Origin: Anaerolineales bacterium UBA1429
GTDB taxonomy: Bacteria; Chloroflexota; Anaerolineae; UBA1429
DNA length: 12,642 nucleotides
Assembly (NCBI GenBank): GCA_002329325.1
Contig: DCTX01000087.1
Coordinates: forward strand, 1-12,642
Reading direction: 5' to 3'
A program made the position numbers and the translations under genes. Every line of letters begins with the position of its first letter. Positions within the stretch are counted from its first letter, which is position 1. The notes under the pieces were generated by a model. The model made no database searches. It was not told the origin of the DNA and worked only from the letters and a program-made list of their open reading frames with translations. This document shows, in pieces, positions 9,765 through 12,642 of the stretch.

Positions 9765-10892
9765 ATGCGGATCCTGCACGTCTACAAGGCATACTATCCG
9801 GTGCTGGGCGGCATCGAGAACCACATCCGGCTGCTGGCGGAAGGGCAGGCGGCCGCCGGCCATGACGTGACCGTCCTGGTGACAGCGCCGGGGATGCGCA
9901 CCCGCGTGGAGGTCCGCCGTGGTGTGCGGGTGATCAAGGCGGGGCGCGTGGCAGAGGTGGCCTCTACGCCCCTCAGCCTCTCCTTGCCGATCCACCTGTT
10001 GCGGCAGCGGCCCGAGATCACCCACCTGCACTTCCCCTACCCGCCCGGCGAGCTGGCGCAGGCCCCCCTGCTGGGCGCCCGCGCCACGGTGCTCTCCTAT
10101 CACAGCGACGTCGTGCGGCAAAAGCGCCTGCTCAAGTTGTACCGGCCCCTGATGATGGGCATCCTGCGGCGCGTGGACCGCATCCTGGTGAGCTCGCCTG
10201 CCTATCTCGCCAGCTCGGCCACCCTCTCCCACGTGCGCGACCGCTGCACCGTGCTTCCCTATGGCATCGCCCAGGATCCCTTTCGGCAAGTGTCGCCCGA
10301 GGCCGCTCAGGAGCTTCGTCGTGCCCTGGGTCCGGGGCCGCTGGTGCTCTTTGTGGGCGTGCTGCGCTACTACAAGGGGCTACACTACCTGCTGGAGGCG
10401 ATGCAGCACGTCCCCGCGCGTCTGGTGATCGTCGGAGAGGGGCCCGAGGGCGCCGCGTTGCGCGAGCAGACGGAGGCGCTCGGCCTCACGGGCCAGGTCA
10501 CCTTTGCCGGGCGCATCGAAGACGAGGCGCTCCCCGTCTACTATCGGGCGGCCGATGTCTTCTGCCTGCCGGCCAGCGAGCGTAGCGAGGCCTTTGGCCT
10601 GGTGCAGGTGGAGGCCCTCTGCTCTGGGCTGCCCATCGTGAGCACCGAGCTGGGCACCGGCACCAGTTACGTCAACCAGGATGGCGTGTCGGGCCTGGTG
10701 GTCCCCGCCCGCGACGCTCAAGCCCTGGCCGGGGCCCTCAGACACCTGGTGGGCGATGCCGAGCTGCGCCAGCGCCTGGCGGCGGGCGCGCTGCAGCGGG
10801 CCCAGGCCTTTACCGCCGAGCGCATGCTGCACGACATCGAGGATGTCTACGCCCAGGTGCTCCGCGGCCGGGCCACGCCAGAGGCGCGTTAG
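9765..10892 (+). CDS. Glycosyltransferase, GT4-type (GT-B fold)
   Basis: A 375-residue cytosolic or membrane-associated enzyme that transfers a sugar from a nucleotide-sugar donor to an acceptor, probably a lipid-linked or surface glycan. The N-terminal half opens with MRILHVYKAYYPVLGGIENH, the usual glycine-rich acceptor-side start. The second Rossmann domain starts near LVLFVGVLRYYKGLHYLLEA and contains the E-x7-E signature, Glu275 and Glu283, in SEAFGLVQVEALCSGLPIV, the donor-binding site of GT4 enzymes. Length is normal and no residue looks missing. It stands divergent from the protease and 65 bases upstream of an O-antigen-ligase-like membrane protein, which supports a role in envelope polysaccharide synthesis. 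The sugar and acceptor cannot be read. It is a retaining GT-B enzyme by family. Confidence 0.93.
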   Translation: MRILHVYKAYYPVLGGIENHIRLLAEGQAAAGHDVTVLVTAPGMRTRVEVRRGVRVIKAGRVAEVASTPLSLSLPIHLLRQRPEITHLHFPYPPGELAQAPLLGARATVLSYHSDVVRQKRLLKLYRPLMMGILRRVDRILVSSPAYLASSATLSHVRDRCTVLPYGIAQDPFRQVSPEAAQELRRALGPGPLVLFVGVLRYYKGLHYLLEAMQHVPARLVIVGEGPEGAALREQTEALGLTGQVTFAGRIEDEALPVYYRAADVFCLPASERSEAFGLVQVEALCSGLPIVSTELGTGTSYVNQDGVSGLVVPARDAQALAGALRHLVGDAELRQRLAAGALQRAQAFTAERMLHDIEDVYAQVLRGRATPEAR

Positions 10893-10895
10893 CTT

Positions 10896-10935
10896 TTGCG
10901 CTCGACGCCCTGAGCGGGTATCATCTGAGCGCTCA
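10896..10935 (+). promoter_or_regulatory. Possible promoter with palindromic operator before the Wzy/WaaL-like gene
   Basis: TTGCGC (10896-10901), a 17-base spacer and TATCAT (10919-10924, five of six) form a possible promoter. The perfect palindrome TGAGCGCTCA (10926-10935) lies directly after the -10 box, over the expected start of transcription, where a repressor could act. The -35 is weak and the gene may instead be read through from the glycosyltransferase. Confidence 0.35.
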
Positions 10936-10957
10936 CGGCACCAGGCAAGGAGTAGGT

Positions 10958-12642
10958 ATGCGCACCAAGATCGCCGTATACGTCGAGGGTCTGATCGAAT
11001 CGGGGTGGCTGCTCGCGCTGGTGGTCGTGCCGCTCTTCCTGAACATCTACTCCCAGCGAGTGTTCGAGCCCGACAAGCTCGGGCTGCTGCGCACCATCGC
11101 GACCCTCATGGTCGTCGGCGGCGTGGCCCTGTGGCTGGAGCGCACCCCTTCGGGCGATGAGACCAGCCCGACGATACGGCAGCGGCTGGGGCGCCTGTGG
11201 CGCTACCCCCTGGTGCGCCCCGTCGCCCTGCTGGTGGTGGCCTATCTGGTGGCGACGGCCCTCTCCATCGCGCCGCGCGTGAGCCTGTGGGGCTCCTATC
11301 AACGCCTGCAGGGCACCTACACGCTGCTGAGCTACATCGCCCTCTTTGCGTTCGTGCTGCTCTATTTGCGGCGCAAGGAGCAGCTGAACCGCCTCTGCAC
11401 GGCCGCCATTCTGGTCAGCCTGCCGGTGGCCCTCTACGGCCTCGTGCAACACAGCGGCCTGGACCTGCTGCCCTGGGCCGGCGACGTTACCAGGCGTGTG
11501 GCCTCTACCATGGGCAACGCCATCTTTGTGGCCGCCTTCCTCATCATGGTGATCCCGCTCACCGCGGGCCGGCTGGTCGAGGCCGTCGGCGAAGTCCAGA
11601 ACGGCCTGCCCCGCCGCACCCAGATCATGATCGCGGCCTATGTCGTGTTCCTCTGGATCGTGCAGGTCTGGGCCTGGGCCACCCTGGGCGTCGCCCTGGG
11701 CATCTGGGTGGGGTTCGTCTGCGCCGCGCTCTTGATCGTCATCAGCCCTTTGGCGCACCGGCCTCTGGCGCCCCTTGCGTTGGCCGCCTCCTACAGCCTG
11801 GTCCTGGCCGCCCAGTGTGTCACCGTGCTCTTTAGCGGCAGCCGGGGCCCCCAGGTGGGCTTGCTCGTCGGCATGCTGGCGTTCGCCCTGCTGTACGTCG
11901 CCGCGCGCCATCGCCGCGCCCTGCTGGGTGGATTGGTCGCCGCGGGAGTGGTGGTGGCCGGCCTGCTGGTGGTGATCAACCTGCCCGATTCGCCCCTGGC
12001 GGCGGTGCGTCAGCTCCCCTACGTGGGCAGGCTGGGGCGCATCCTGGAACTGGACCAGGGCACCGGCCGCGTGCGCGTGCTCATCTGGCAGGGCGCCGTG
12101 GACCTGCTGGCCGACGACCCGGCGCGCGTCCTGGTCGGCTATGGGCCGGAGACCATGTACGTCGCCTACAACCGCTTCTACCCGGCGGAGCTGGCCCAGT
12201 ACGAGGCGCGCAACGCCTCGCCCGACCGCTCGCACAACGAGACCTTCGACTCGCTGATCACCACGGGCATCCTGGGGCTGGCCGCCTCGTTGATCCTGTT
12301 CTCCAGCGTCTTTTACCACGGCATCGCCTCTTTGGGCATGCTGCCCGACCGACGCCATCGCATTGTGTTCGGCCTGTGCGCCGGGCTAGGGGGCCTGGGT
12401 GGGGCGTTGGCTCCCTGGCTCCTGGAGGGCACGCTACGGCTGTCGGGCGTCGGCCTGCCGCTGGGCCTGACCCTCGGCCTGCTAACATACGTGATCATCC
12501 AGGGGCTCTTCTGGGATGAGCGCCAGCCGGGCCTGGAGGGTTGGGAGCGGCTCTTGATGGTGGCGCTGCTGGCCGCGTTGACCGCCCATTGGGTCGAGAT
12601 CAGCGTCGGGATCGCCATCGCGGCCACGCGCACCTACTTTTA
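10958..12642 (+). CDS. O-antigen ligase/polymerase-like membrane protein, 5' part
   Basis: The frame from ATG 10958 stays open to the end of the window (561 residues, no stop), so the C-terminus is missing. The start has AAGGAG at 10947-10952, five bases away. The protein has many hydrophobic stretches (about residues 14-30, 44-60, 85-103, 118-136, 146-161, 185-203, 222-260, 272-290, 295-345 and several after 436). One large hydrophilic loop sits at ~355-435. That loop carries TGRVRVLIWQGA (Thr369, Arg371, Arg373), VGYGPETMYVAYNRFYP and SPDRSHNETFDSL (His426), the layout of the Wzy_C/WaaL O-antigen ligase domain, in which loop Arg and His residues are important. Such proteins join or polymerise lipid-linked glycans on the outer side of the membrane. 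The SPDRSHNETFD motif recalls Anaerolineae homologues, some of which end in TPR repeats; that part would lie off the edge. Family is well supported, precise reaction unknown. Confidence 0.88.
   Translation, partial: MRTKIAVYVEGLIESGWLLALVVVPLFLNIYSQRVFEPDKLGLLRTIATLMVVGGVALWLERTPSGDETSPTIRQRLGRLWRYPLVRPVALLVVAYLVATALSIAPRVSLWGSYQRLQGTYTLLSYIALFAFVLLYLRRKEQLNRLCTAAILVSLPVALYGLVQHSGLDLLPWAGDVTRRVASTMGNAIFVAAFLIMVIPLTAGRLVEAVGEVQNGLPRRTQIMIAAYVVFLWIVQVWAWATLGVALGIWVGFVCAALLIVISPLAHRPLAPLALAASYSLVLAAQCVTVLFSGSRGPQVGLLVGMLAFALLYVAARHRRALLGGLVAAGVVVAGLLVVINLPDSPLAAVRQLPYVGRLGRILELDQGTGRVRVLIWQGAVDLLADDPARVLVGYGPETMYVAYNRFYPAELAQYEARNASPDRSHNETFDSLITTGILGLAASLILFSSVFYHGIASLGMLPDRRHRIVFGLCAGLGGLGGALAPWLLEGTLRLSGVGLPLGLTLGLLTYVIIQGLFWDERQPGLEGWERLLMVALLAALTAHWVEISVGIAIAATRTYF

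Noticed and set aside
9574..9792. Upstream extension of the protease frame
   Set aside because: It would bury the lipoprotein signal 73 residues inside the protein and would overlap the promoter region and the start of the glycosyltransferase.
11197..11835. 212-codon open frame on the + strand in another frame
   Set aside because: It overlaps the O-antigen-ligase-like gene out of frame. Its Gly/Pro/Arg/Ala-rich translation is typical of a shadow frame.
10889..12358. 489-codon open frame on the minus strand
   Set aside because: It mirrors the O-antigen-ligase-like gene. The translation is Gln/His/Gly-rich with no domain, while the + strand frame from 10958 gives clear membrane helices and family motifs.

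Overview
The window is 12,642 bases of GC-rich bacterial DNA carrying eight protein genes, of which the first and last are cut by the window edges. I see no rRNA, tRNA, insertion sequence or CRISPR array. The gene content and style point to a Chloroflexota bacterium, most likely class Anaerolineae. The pointers are a lipoprotein serine protease with a Pro/Thr/Glu-rich linker, an O-antigen-ligase-like membrane protein carrying a 'SPDRSHNETFD' loop, and a B. subtilis-type (alpha) glutamine synthetase. This placement is inferred from protein resemblance, not from a phylogenetic marker.

Left region (1-6333, + strand): the 3' two thirds of carB (carbamoyl-phosphate synthase large subunit) overlaps a PucR-family regulator by 7 bases (ATGCTAG). 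Glutamine synthetase follows 38 bases later, and a zinc-dependent medium-chain dehydrogenase 63 bases after that. A strong rho-independent terminator closes this run at 6298-6333. CarB consumes nitrogen delivered from glutamine and GlnA makes glutamine, so the first three genes fit a nitrogen-assimilation cluster with its own regulator. The dehydrogenase's place in this scheme is unclear. Codon usage inside carB changes abruptly near 700-790, so the first ~700 bases may come from another lineage through recombination or a chimeric assembly.

Middle region (6334-7917, + strand): a well-formed promoter (TAGACA, 17 bp, TACACT) starts a two-gene unit. It holds a xylose-isomerase-like TIM-barrel protein and a small four-helix membrane protein, and ends in a perfect 12-bp terminator hairpin between convergent genes.

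Right region (7918-12642): on the minus strand lies an exported lipoprotein trypsin-like (S1C) protease with a PDZ domain and an extra C-terminal domain. A divergent intergenic region (9574-9764) separates it from a + strand GT4 glycosyltransferase, followed by an O-antigen ligase/polymerase-like membrane protein that runs off the right end. The last two suggest cell-surface glycan assembly. Matching extended -10 motifs (TGn-TAGACT or TGn-TACACT) recur at three promoter positions in the window.

I found no clearly undescribed system. The points that most deserve a second look are the codon-usage break in carB, the carB-pucR-glnA arrangement, the recurring promoter motif, and the C-terminal domain of the protease.
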